DNA of 64,000 bases. It comes from Metallosphaera tengchongensis (GTDB taxonomy: Archaea; Thermoproteota; Thermoprotei_A; Sulfolobales; Sulfolobaceae). The notes beneath the pieces are model-generated. The model searched no databases. It saw nothing but the letters and a program-made list of their open reading frames with translations, and was not told the DNA's origin. The translations under genes were made by a program, and so were the position numbers. Location: positions 1,903,501-1,967,500 of the forward strand of contig NZ_CP049074.1 of the NCBI RefSeq assembly GCF_013343295.1. The letters run 5' to 3'. Shown here one piece after another: positions 39,201 through 50,280 of the stretch (within the stretch, counting starts at the first letter, position 1; every line of letters begins with the position of its first letter).

Positions 39201-42200
39201 GGATTAAGTATAAACTTTGACCAAGTTGATCTTCCATAGAGTTGAAAGCTGTCGTTGAAACTACGTTTGTTAAATTACCTCCGACCTCGTTTCCGTTGAT
39301 CTTCCATAGAGTTGAAAGTTCAAGAAAGCTCGTGGTGGTGGTGGAGGAGGGGCAACAGTGTTGATCTTCCATAGAGTTGAAAGCTTTCTCTACGCCGAGA
39401 TAGCCGTCCTGCTGTAATTTTGCGGTTGATCTTCCATAGAGTTGAAAGGTCTTATCCAGGACTGAGTATAACGAGAGAGAAAAAATCACGTTGATCTTCC
39501 ATAGAGTTGAAAGGAGTCGCTGAAGCCGAGAAAGACCCCATCCTCATCCAGTAAGTGTTGATCTTCCATAGAGTTGAAAGATTGCTTTACAATCAAGAAG
39601 TTTTTGCATAAATAGAAGAAGTTGATCTTCCATAGAGTTGAAAGTACTATTCACCTGACATTGCACAGTTCTCAGCACTTTTCTAGTTGATCTTCCATAG
39701 AGTTGAAAGATTTTACTTTTCGGATCCTTCAACATTATTCTCACCACATCGTTGATCTTCCATAGAGTTGAAAGCCTAGCTGTCCTTCCCCTCCACTCGT
39801 GCCGTTTTGTTCACCACGTTGATCTTCCATAGAGTTGAAAGCCACCACCGCCGCAACCCGTTCCTCCGTTTTGACCATTTGTTGATCTTCCATAGAGTTG
39901 AAAGGACAGATAATATGGCACAAGCACAAGAAAATTGCGTTTTTAACGTTGATCTTCCATAGAGTTGAAAGATAGAGCGTTGTGGATCCTCCATCATCGG
40001 CAACACGGCTTGTTGATCTTCCATAGAGTTGAAAGGATACAACTGCGAATAACGTTACAGGTATAGTACTTGATCCAGTTGATCTTCCATAGAGTTGAAA
40101 GTTCTAGTAATCCGTTTCCTAGTCCGCTCATGTATTTCTTAGTTGATCTTCCATAGAGTTGAAAGAGCAACTCATCGTACTTGAAAAGCAAAAATTCCCC
40201 GTTGGTTGATCTTCCATAGAGTTGAAAGACCCGTTTGCTCGAAGATATAGCTACTCAATAAATCCCGAGTTGATCTTCCATAGAGTTGAAAGGAGAAGAG
40301 ACTCTTATTACTGTTGATCGCCCGGGATCCTGTTGATCTTCCATAGAGTTGAAAGTTCCGCTATGCATACTGTATAATCTTCGCTACAAATCAAAGTTGA
40401 TCTTCCATAGAGTTGAAAGATGAAATCGGCGCCATTCAAATTCCCAATAAGTTTTGGCATGTTGATCTTCCATAGAGTTGAAAGCTGACTAGTGGTCAAC
40501 CTACTGCTACAACCCTAACATCATGTTGATCTTCCATAGAGTTGAAAGATATAAGATCCATGTTTATTATAAGGTAATATATAAAGTTGATCTTCCATAG
40601 AGTTGAAAGTTTCTCTTCGTCAGAAAGCTTCGATAAGATGTAGCGTAGGTTGATCTTCCATAGAGTTGAAAGTAAAAGCCCTCGCCGAGGTGGTGAGGGA
40701 GGCATATGAGGAGTTGATCTTCCATAGAGTTGAAAGACCTATCTACATTAGTACAATACGCTACGTACTTGGGAGTTGATCTTCCATAGAGTTGAAAGTT
40801 ATATTGCAAAATGATAAATGATTCTATGATACTTACGGTTGATCTTCCATAGAGTTGAAAGGATTGTTCAGGTACCCTGCAACCAGCATTGCTATCTGGG
40901 GTTGATCTTCCATAGAGTTGAAAGGCAGATATCTCGATGACGCCGTAGCTGTCCCTCTTTATCAGTTGATCTTCCATAGAGTTGAAAGTCACTATCTTCC
41001 TGAGAAAAGCGCTTTGCTGCACGTGTTGATCTTCCATAGAGTTGAAAGTTACCTTATTTTCGACCGCCTCCCTCTGCTCCTCCTCAGGTTGATCTTCCAT
41101 AGAGTTGAAAGTTCAATAAGCTCGATTATATAAGAGCAAAGTTTAATCTTCCGTTGATCTTCCATAGAGTTGAAAGTAATTAAATGTAATTTTCGTTTTA
41201 TCTTTTCTCTAGTCATTAAAGTTGATCTTCCATAGAGTTGAAAGTTCCCTTGGTCTCAGATTGCATATGTAGGGATAAGAGGTGTTGATCTTCCATAGAG
41301 TTGAAAGAGCAATGACCGAAATAGACTTCAAGGCTAAGTACTGGTCCCGTTGATCTTCCATAGAGTTGAAAGCTTTTTTGTGTACACCAATCAAAGAATT
41401 CAGCAATTTTGCCCTGTTGATCTTCCATAGAGTTGAAAGCTCGTCTTTTAGATATCTGAACACGTCTTCAGTCGACCAGTTGATCTTCCATAGAGTTGAA
41501 AGAGTCCTGCTCCAAACATTATGCTGGTACCTCCTGCTCCTCGTTGATCTTCCATAGAGTTGAAAGAAACTGAGGATAAAGGCGCCCGCGATCGTCCCTA
41601 GCAGCAGTTGATCTTCCATAGAGTTGAAAGCTACCTCCTTCAAACATTGCTCAAACCGCGCATTAGTATCGTTGATCTTCCATAGAGTTGAAAGAGCTGG
41701 CAGGGAAGATGGTAAATCTAACATCGATAGATCTCAGTTGATCTTCCATAGAGTTGAAAGACCCCTCATCAAGAGGTCGAGGCTCACCTCTAAAGAGAAG
41801 GTTGATCTTCCATAGAGTTGAAAGCTGACGGATTTCTTCTACGTGACAAGAGAGAAAAAGAAGTTGATCTTCCATAGAGTTGAAAGACAGATAAAACCCA
41901 AAAATATTACAGAGAACTAGGCACCTAGTTGATCTTCCATAGAGTTGAAAGACCCCCGTCGCCTTAACTGCTACAGCTGGGATCTGCCCAGCGTTGATCT
42001 TCCATAGAGTTGAAAGGACTTCCTCGTCGTCCTTTAACACGTAAGTCCTCTTTATTCCGTTGATCTTCCATAGAGTTGAAAGATTTCAGCAGGAACACAA
42101 ATTCTAGTTCAAAATGTTAAGTTGATCTTCCATAGAGTTGAAAGCTTGATTAGTCCATTTATTTGTATTCAGAGAGGTTCCAGCGTTGATCTTCCATAGA

Positions 42201-45200
42201 GTTGAAAGCAGGCATCTGGATCTACTACGAGGTCTCAATGTACAAGGTTGATCTTCCATAGAGTTGAAAGCATTGAGTTAAGTAAATGTGTCCAGTCTGC
42301 CATACCATTGTGTTGATCTTCCATAGAGTTGAAAGCCTCGACAGCTTCTGGGTCTTCTTCCTCCTCGTCCCACTCGTTGATCTTCCATAGAGTTGAAAGG
42401 GTGAAGGAACAGAGAAGAAGAAGAGGGCAGAGATGCCACGTTGATCTTCCATAGAGTTGAAAGGTTATAGTTCATATAATAATGTATCACAACCAAACCA
42501 AGTTGATCTTCCATAGAGTTGAAAGCTGTCTCAGGAACTTCTGTATTTAACAAAAATCTATCACTGTTGATCTTCCATAGAGTTGAAAGTCTTTTTACCT
42601 GCCTTATCTTTCTGAATCTGAAGAGTTTGTTGATCTTCCATAGAGTTGAAAGATATAGTAAGTGCATATTTAACAAAGTCTGGTAACGAATTGGTTGATC
42701 TTCCATAGAGTTGAAAGAAAGGTGAAGGACAAGATGGTAGAGCGATGAGACCGAAGGTTGATCTTCCATAGAGTTGAAAGCTACCGCCACCTGCGGAAAT
42801 AGTCGTTGAACCTATTGTAATGTTGATCTTCCATAGAGTTGAAAGCTTATCAATGCTTGTTTTGCTTTCTGATCGCCTAGAAGCGTTGATCTTCCATAGA
42901 GTTGAAAGCCTCGAAAAGTCCTGTCAGCTCTTTCCATCGACAAGGATCGTTGATCTTCCATAGAGTTGAAAGTTTGACCTTCGGCTGGAGCATTATAACG
43001 GGCATCATCTAAGTTGATCTTCCATAGAGTTGAAAGAAGCCCGTGAGGGAGTAACTACGGACACCCAAGCTCCAGTTGATCTTCCATAGAGTTGAAAGCT
43101 ATTATAAGGAGGCGAATGCAGATGGACGCTGATGAAATCCGTTGATCTTCCATAGAGTTGAAAGTGGTTACCAATTTGAGGCAATATGCAACGGACGGTA
43201 ACGTGTTGATCTTCCATAGAGTTGAAAGAACGCCTCAGGCTCTCTTTCCAACGTCCACAAGAATACCGTTGATCTTCCATAGAGTTGAAAGAGCGTCTGA
43301 TGCGCAAGTGATGGAGCGCACTAGAGAGGATGTTGATCTTCCATAGAGTTGAAAGTTGAAACCATACCATGTATTTGTATTACCTGTATATGCAATTCGT
43401 TGATCTTCCATAGAGTTGAAAGAACATGACACAGATCGTGGAGGCCAGTGGGGGCATGAGCACCACGTTGATCTTCCATAGAGTTGAAAGATTGCCTGGC
43501 TCGTTGACATGCCCAACGCGACCCAGGTGTTGATCTTCCATAGAGTTGAAAGTTATCTTGGCTAAAAGACTTAAAAGGATGAGAAAGAGATGTTGATCTT
43601 CCATAGAGTTGAAAGAGCCTCTGTTGGGGGAATCCTGAGTTCATTGATCTGTTGGGTTGATCTTCCATAGAGTTGAAAGAGTAGCCCCCACTCCATGGCC
43701 CAACTTCTGCCCCCTCGGTTGATCTTCCATAGAGTTGAAAGCATCCCAATACATCTCTTTCACCACGGAAAGATTTTTAGTTGATCTTCCATAGAGTTGA
43801 AAGTTCTGCCAGTTCACCCACTCATAGAAATTATACGTCCCATTTGTTGATCTTCCATAGAGTTGAAAGTTTAGGGTGATGTTCTTCAAGTCTCTCTGTC
43901 AAGAGACCAGTTGATCTTCCATAGAGTTGAAAGCTTGGGTTTCGCTAACGTCATGGAAATATTCGACAAGTTGTTGATCTTCCATAGAGTTGAAAGGTCT
44001 ATTAAAACTGGTATTATAATAATCTTCTGCATGAAAAGTTGATCTTCCATAGAGTTGAAAGTTCAAGAACAAGTTTAACGTGAAGGCTATCATAACTGTT
44101 GATCTTCCATAGAGTTGAAAGTTCGCGGTTTGTGTTATGTTACCAATCGTTACTGAACTGTTGATCTTCCATAGAGTTGAAAGCAAGTTTCAACTTTTAC
44201 CAACTCCTCTCTCAAATGTCCTAAGTTGATCTTCCATAGAGTTGAAAGATTTCTCATATCACTTTACCTTCCTAGTCCTGTTCCTAGTGTTGATCTTCCA
44301 TAGAGTTGAAAGTCCTCGTTTTCTACGATGCCCTTCAGCCTGTACAAGCCCTTGTTGATCTTCCATAGAGTTGAAAGCGGTATGTCCACGTCCTTGTTAA
44401 ACGGATCCTTGGTGATGTAGTTGATCTTCCATAGAGTTGAAAGAACTCCACCTCATCTATTAACCCTGACTTATTCAAACTCTGTTGATCTTCCATAGAG
44501 TTGAAAGTTTCCTTTTAATTCTTGTCTGTCTTATAGAGTTGAAGTAGTTGATCTTCCATAGAGTTGAAAGTCCACGAATGTGATACCGTAAGTAATGCGG
44601 ATGTCCTCTGTTGATCTTCCATAGAGTTGAAAGCCTGCTGCTGTCCCACCAGCTGCAGTTTCCTCAACCACGAGTTGATCTTCCATAGAGTTGAAAGGAT
44701 ACAACAGCGAATAACGTAATAGATGCACTATTTGATCCAGTTGATCTTCCATAGAGTTGAAAGTTTTTTATTTTATCAAAACCAATGTCATAAAAATCCT
44801 GTTGATCTTCCATAGAGTTGAAAGCCAGCTCCTCCATTTGCTGTCTCTGTAATGTTTCCGATGTTGATCTTCCATAGAGTTGAAAGTTAGCGTCTAAAGG
44901 ACTAGTGATAATTACGTTATTCACCGGGAGTTGATCTTCCATAGAGTTGAAAGATATAAGCTCCAATCAATATCAGCAACAGTCCGACCCACGTTGATCT
45001 TCCATAGAGTTGAAAGACAAACCCCTGAGGTGGGGGTAAACACCTTACACGAGTGGTTGATCTTCCATAGAGTTGAAAGTTTTTCATTACAATTATTGTC
45101 CATCCAGTCTTCCTTAGGTTGATCTTCCATAGAGTTGAAAGGCCCGAATAGACTGGAGGATAGGGTGGTCTTCTATAATCGTTGATCTTCCATAGAGTTG

Positions 45201-46528
45201 AAAGCGAATGTATGTAGTGTACTACGTATTTGTCATGAAGTAGGTTGATCTTCCATAGAGTTGAAAGGTCTCTTTAATCTTCTCTCTACATTCTTAAGAA
45301 AGTCATGTTGATCTTCCATAGAGTTGAAAGGCTTTCTGATTCTTCTCTCCATGCTTTTCAGAAAGTCATCCAGGTTGATCTTCCATAGAGTTGAAAGCTT
45401 GATATATCTGAAACTACTGTAGAAAATACTGCTTCTAAGTTGATCTTCCATAGAGTTGAAAGTTTACTTGAAAGATAGACCACAACCTTAGGTAGATATT
45501 AACCCGTTGATCTTCCATAGAGTTGAAAGCTTCCTCCACTCCCGACTGTGATTGATGCCGATGAACCTCCGTTGATCTTCCATAGAGTTGAAAGTTTAAT
45601 GGCAGGTGCCCTGCATGTTAACATCACGTTGATCTTCCATAGAGTTGAAAGAGATGGGATGGAATATGTTTGCGATCGTACTACTTGCTTTGTTGATCTT
45701 CCATAGAGTTGAAAGCTTTCAAGAGGAGTATGATACAACGCGGTATGAGCCCAGTTGATCTTCCATAGAGTTGAAAGCTTCCTCCACTCCCGACTGTGAT
45801 TGATGCCGATGAACCTCCGTTGATCTTCCATAGAGTTGAAAGTTTAATGGCAGGTGCCCAGAGAGCCCATTCTCCATTTTCTGTTGATCTTCCATAGAGT
45901 TGAAAGGGACTGGAAGAGGGTATTGTGCCTGCCAATGAAGATCCAGTTGATCTTCCATAGAGTTGAAAGTCTGGTATCGCATTTATTTGAATGACCAGTC
46001 TATTTAGTCCTTGTTGATCTTCCATAGAGTTGAAAGCACAAGCTGATCTACACTGTACGTAACACCCTCTACAAGGTTGATCTTCCATAGAGTTGAAAGA
46101 TTTTATCTGCAGGCACACTATGCAACAGCCATACAGCAGTTGATCTTCCATAGAGTTGAAAGCATTAATGGTTCTGAGAGCTCTCTAAACTTGTTAGTGG
46201 TGGTTGATCTTCCATAGAGTTGAAAGCTTCTCCGTAAACTTGAAAATAACATACTGAGGAGGCTTTTTCGTTGATCTTCCATAGAGTTGAAAGACATTGA
46301 ACGTTTGTATAGTTATACTGCTACCAGAGCTACTGTTGATCTTCCATAGAGTTGAAAGTTATACAAATTACCTAATAGGAAACTCTACTATTCTAATGAG
46401 CGTTGATCTTCCATAGAGTTGAAAGAAACATCACTTTGTAGGGTTTATCAGAGGAAGTCAACGTAGTTGATCTGTTTGAGGAGAGGTTTAAAAAAGAACA
46501 GGAGGTTGATCTTCCATAGAGTTGAAAA
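36276..46528 (+). CRISPR. CRISPR array 2 (about 160 repeats)
   Basis: The same 24-nt repeat as array 1, here in crRNA sense on the plus strand (GTTGATCTTCC...GAGTTGAAAG), recurs with unique spacers of about 33-43 nt. By hand I counted 160 units, the last (46505-46528) ending GAAAA. The leader is on the low-coordinate side. The trailer end is decayed: after the unit at 46402 a 79-base interval contains a broken repeat starting GTTGATCTG at 46466. All repeats before that look identical. The array is over 10 kb long. Spacer content includes duplicated and related spacers listed under findings. Confidence 0.98.
45506..45859 (+). repeat. Duplicated 106-bp block inside array 2
   Basis: Bases 45506-45611 and 45754-45859 are identical: repeat, a 41-nt spacer (45530-45570 equals 45778-45818), repeat, and the first 17 bases of the next spacer (TTTAATGGCAGGTGCCC). 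The spacers then diverge, giving a 33-nt spacer at 45595-45627 and a 40-nt spacer at 45843-45882. The breakpoint inside a spacer shows a rearrangement, not two independent acquisitions. Confidence 0.85.
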
Positions 46529-47820
46529 ACGACTAGTACTGGTGGGAATACCGGTGAACGAAACGCAGGTTGATCCTCCAGTCACTGCTTAGGTACTTGG
46601 CAATGAAGGTTGGAAACAAAGTTGTCACACTCAGGTCCAACCTCCTTCTGCCCTGTCGATCATCTTCCACTCCTTCCTACTTTTAACTGTAGTCCCCATG
46701 ACAGTACTCCTCACCACCCTGTAGTGCTCTTCATATTGGATGAACGTGACCGGGATTACCCTCCTCCTTGCCTCGAGTTCAAGGGAAAGGACGGTCACAG
46801 TGCAGGAGCAAACGCGGAAATGAGGCCCATCCGGGACAATGTGGGGCCCATAGTGGCTGGGTCACTCATAAGCCCGTACGGGCAGCCCGTAATGGAGTTC
46901 ACACTCGGAAATACGCCAGTGTCCGTCTTCATACATCCAGGTTTGCTTTGAGTTCTCCTTCTTGATATCTCCCGCGGTCATAGTGGGTGTGGTCCCCTAA
47001 GCCACTAGGGTCAGGGAGAAGAGGGAAACTGTGGAAAGTTGGGCCTGGAGTGACGGGGTAAAGTCGTCAGACGGATTGAAAGGGTCTGGAATGGAGGCAG
47101 ACCGACAAGGGCCACCTCCTCTTGGACCGCGAATGACCGTAAATAGGCGCTGGGAGTGGTATTGCTCAGTCATGGGCTACAGATTTACGTCGAGGGCCCG
47201 GTCCTATACGGGGAGGATCCTAAATGGACTTTTTCTGGTCACAGGGCGAGAACCCTCCCGCACTTTAGGCCGAGACGGATGGGACTTGAACGCACATCTC
47301 TACCCCCTGTTCTTGAGGGGGAGTTAGAGGGAGGACCGCTAGGGCTACATTTATGAGAACCAACATGGCCCTCTGCTCAGTATGTTTAAAAGGTGGGGGA
47401 AAGCCTCTCACCCCTTAGTTAAGAGATGACAGACCAAAAAGGTTGAAGGGACGTAGAATGAGACCCACCATACACTGAGACAGTGGTTCAACTTACCCTC
47501 CTAAGTGGCTCGCGGCTCCTCAGGGACACTATTGCAAGGATAAGGGGTTAAGTGACACTAAGCCCTGTAAGTACCCCATAATCCATAAGGTCTGGATAGC
47601 TAAACCCTAACCGTATAATTTCAGGGACCTCGCCAATATGGGGGTTTGGGTTTCGTCGGTCTCATGTAACTTGATATTAATTTTCAACCCTTGACACGTG
47701 AGTCGAGTGGGTTTTCCTTCATCCTACTCAGCCCCATTTACGGGGTAACCCAGACCCATTGGATGGAGTTGAAAACAGATCGTGGACTGTTTAGCCTCCT
47801 TTGGAGGGGAGATCGGTTAT
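46529..47820. other. Gene-free stretch after array 2
   Basis: About 1.3 kb with no credible gene. Just past the array a short GGTTGATCCTCCAG (about 46568) may be a last relic of a repeat. Text near 47635-47760 resembles 34030-34150 weakly. Open frames here translate to Pro/Ser/Arg-rich nonsense. Confidence 0.35.
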
Positions 47821-48132
47821 ATGTGTAGGAGCGTGAGGAATAAGGGTGTCAACGCTCGAGTGATTAATAAGTACGTTCAAGCTTACCTCGGGGATAGAGA
47901 GAGTGATATACTGATCTCTCATATTCGAAGAGGAGCTAAGGTTAGTGGATTTGGAGTGATAACTGACGTTGAATTAGACGCTTTGAGGAAATATGTCTGC
48001 AGTGGTCAAACTACAGGGCTTTATCCGTTGAGGATAGGGATTAAGGTATTTTGGCTATACAGTGGCGTAACTAGTTTTTGTAAGGGCTACACTAGGTGGG
48101 AATGGGTAACGGAGAGGGGAAGGGGTGGTTAA
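47821..48132 (+). CDS. Small unknown protein in an AT-richer patch
   Basis: About 103 residues from ATG 47821; the frame also stays open a little upstream. The composition is natural (NARVINKYVQAYLGDRESD, then HIRRGAKVSGFGVITDVELD and RIGIKVFWLYSGVTSFCKGY). I recognise no family. It is followed 18 bp later by another short frame of similar style. Both are richer in AT than the surrounding text and may derive from a virus, plasmid or dead mobile element. Confidence 0.4.
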   Translation: MCRSVRNKGVNARVINKYVQAYLGDRESDILISHIRRGAKVSGFGVITDVELDALRKYVCSGQTTGLYPLRIGIKVFWLYSGVTSFCKGYTRWEWVTERGRGG

Positions 48133-48150
48133 CCGTAAGTCCCTTTACCG

Positions 48151-48291
48151 GTGAGAGTGGTGTGCGTTGAGCGTTTTAATGGGAGGAAAATTAGACCCTT
48201 TGTTAAGGACTTTATATTGGGGATGGAAAGGGGGATTGGAAATACATTATCCTTCTATGATGGTCTAAGGGGGATCCTAGCTAGGGTTTAA
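48151..48291 (+). CDS. Very small unknown protein following the 103-residue frame
   Basis: A 46-residue frame from GTG (VRVVCVERFNGRKIRPFVKD, then FILGMERGIGNTLSFYDGLRG). It starts 18 bp after the previous stop and its composition looks coding. It may be the continuation of the previous gene after an inactivating stop, or a separate small gene. No family was recognised. Confidence 0.3.
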   Translation: MRVVCVERFNGRKIRPFVKDFILGMERGIGNTLSFYDGLRGILARV

Positions 48292-48891
48292 GTTATGTAG
48301 GTAAGCTGAACTGATAGAGATTATGGGATAGCTTACCAATCCTCAAAATGTAGTATAAAGGGTCTTATTTACCCTAGTAATGGCTACAGGACGTCCTTGG
48401 AAGGCAAGTCAGACCTGTGTATGGTGAGGGTTAAAGCTCAAGGCAGTGTTGACGCAGACCGAGGGCTAGATCTAGTTGCACTTATGACCCGTGCACTACG
48501 TCCGTAACCTGTTTAGCCCGCCCTTCCCTGGGTGGTCCACCTCTAACCTATTCTTGAGGGTTTCCATGACGCGGAGGGGTTCAGAGACCTGTCTAACTAC
48601 GGTCTCTCGTGGTGTGGGCTTTCCTCTTACCCTCTCCCTTGCTGTCCTGTTAAACCTTAGCCTACAGAGCTACGTCTTGACGGTTTTCACGTGCCCTGGA
48701 TAGCGTATCCCTTTTCTTTAGCTCTACTGTCTACCGGACGCCCTTGAAAGTGTTAATCCTAAGGACTGAAGGTAGTTTAACGCCTCATCTGTTAAGTCAG
48801 AGCTCAGATTAGAAAGGGAAGGAATACTAGCCCATAGAGAGTGGAGCAGGCCAGAGAACTAGAACGACGGTCTCATTGACCGTCAGCCCCG
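48292..48891. other. Intergenic stretch, nothing recognised
   Basis: 600 bases without a credible gene, repeat or RNA signal. The plus-strand frame at 48491-48703 translates to a composition not typical of proteins and was left out. Confidence 0.35.
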
Positions 48892-49452
48892 TCAGACTTT
48901 TAGGGCCATAAGACCTTTGAGTGACCCTATCACTCCCTTGACCTCTCCCAAAAACCTCCCCGTCTCCTCAATCCTCCTATATTTGTACGTGACGATCAAG
49001 ACGTAAGCGTCCCTTAACGCGGGGTACGGGAGCACCCTTATAGACGAGTTCTCGTCGGTCACATCAAAACCGCTTAACTCCTTACCGAGTACCTTACAGT
49101 CCAGCTTCAGTCTGCCCCTCAACAAGGTCTCTGAGCTCAGCTCAACGAAGTCGATTTCCCCTAGTCTAAACTCTTTAGTTATCTCCTTGAAGTCGTCGAC
49201 TGCTTTAACGACGTGGTCCAGAGAAGGGGCTGAGAAGCTCATGACTCCTGAACTGTTGTTAAACTCTAGGACTACATTGTCCTTGACCCCCGTGAAATTG
49301 CCTATTAGGACAGACCCTGGGACAGGGGTGGGTAAGTTTTGGAGTGGGACAGTGTAGCCATTGCTCTGTACCGTACCAATGATATCTCTCAAGTCCAATA
49401 CGTAAGGGTAAGAGAACCTTACGGTCAACCGACTGACCTCCTCCAGCCCCAA
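48892..49452 (-). CDS. Hypothetical protein, unknown function
   Basis: A 186-residue protein of natural composition, soluble, mixed alpha/beta (VRFSYPYVLDLRDIIGTV, then PVPGSVLIGNFTGVKDNVVL, later DAYVLIVTYKYRRIEETGRF). It starts at TTG; a weak AT-rich box (about 49468-49478) upstream on the minus strand supports that. No motif was recognised. It lies at the edge of the AT-rich type III island but its base use is closer to the GC-richer background, so it is probably not part of the type III set. Confidence 0.6.
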   Translation of the reverse strand: MGLEEVSRLTVRFSYPYVLDLRDIIGTVQSNGYTVPLQNLPTPVPGSVLIGNFTGVKDNVVLEFNNSSGVMSFSAPSLDHVVKAVDDFKEITKEFRLGEIDFVELSSETLLRGRLKLDCKVLGKELSGFDVTDENSSIRVLPYPALRDAYVLIVTYKYRRIEETGRFLGEVKGVIGSLKGLMALKV

Positions 49453-49942
49453 AGGGTTCCGTTAAGTCTAAAGTTTTCCCCTTTACTACCTCGTTTGACG
49501 ATACGAGGAAGAAATAGTTTTCTCAATACGTTAACGATTTCCTTTTTACCTAGTTTCATTACTTTTGAAGCACCGTTAACGTCACTGTAGTTACTTGTAA
49601 TACCTTTTTAAACATTGTTAATTCTAAGTCACAAGTTAAGCTTCTGCTTTTTAGTTTCTGCGTACAGATGAAATTTATTTAATACTCTTCATCCTCGCCG
49701 TGCGAGTATTTACCTCATTTTTTAAGCACTGTAACGTATAGCTTTCATTGTAACCTATGGTCAATACCCAGTTTCTATAACATTAAAAGTCTTTTAAAGT
49801 ATAAGGGCGTGCACAAGGTAGAATTTTAAGTTGAACGGTCAGTTATATTTATTTGGAACAAGTTCAAATGAAAAACTGTAGAAACTTATCTACACCATGA
49901 GCATAAACAAAATGACTGAATATACAAATTATTTTCTTTACT
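49453..49942. other. Boundary region entering the AT-rich island
   Basis: About 490 bases without a gene. Base composition shifts visibly here from GC-richer to strongly AT-rich text, marking the left edge of the type III island. No direct repeats or tRNA fragment that could serve as an attachment site were seen. Confidence 0.4.
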
Positions 49943-50233
49943 TTACCCATTCGTTTTTCTTTTAAATTCCATATAACCTATCAGTACAGCGGGTGCATGA
50001 AGTAATCCATTTTTAGAGCTTTTACATACGATATCGTGAATGCCATCCGGCATATTTATTTCGCTAGATATTTTATTTGCAGAAACATAAATATTATCAG
50101 GCTGGTTTATTGTGTTTACATTAACTAGGTAAAGTAACTTTAACTTATTCTTGTCTCTTTCCTTGTCGAAGACAAGTTCGTCAATATCTTTGGAATTCTC
50201 AACCTCTCTTAGAAAATCCAGATAAGACTTCAT
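49943..50233 (-). CDS. Small unknown protein divergent from the type III operon
   Basis: A 96-residue, Lys/Asn-rich protein (YLDFLREVENSKDIDELVFD at the start; NKISSEINMPDGIHDIVCKS later). The minus-strand TATA-like AAATTTATTT (about 50251-50262) lies 26 bp before the ATG. It is transcribed away from the type III genes and has the same AT-rich codon use, so it arrived with them. It could be a regulator or anti-phage accessory, but no motif supports a function. Confidence 0.5.
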   Translation of the reverse strand: MKSYLDFLREVENSKDIDELVFDKERDKNKLKLLYLVNVNTINQPDNIYVSANKISSEINMPDGIHDIVCKSSKNGLLHAPAVLIGYMEFKRKTNG

Positions 50234-50280
50234 TATTTTAAATCTGAACTCGGTCCAAATAAATTTTTCTATATATCATC

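Noticed and set aside
40310-40318. GTTGATCG within a spacer as a broken repeat
   Set aside because: Only seven bases match and the flanking repeats keep the normal period, so chance is likely.
36276-46528. Long minus-strand frames (up to 177 residues) and plus-strand LIFHRVE frames
   Set aside because: Same artefact in array 2: the repeat has no stop in several frames.
46610-46951. 113-residue plus-strand frame after array 2
   Set aside because: His/Pro-rich translation with no recognisable signal; neither strand looks coding.
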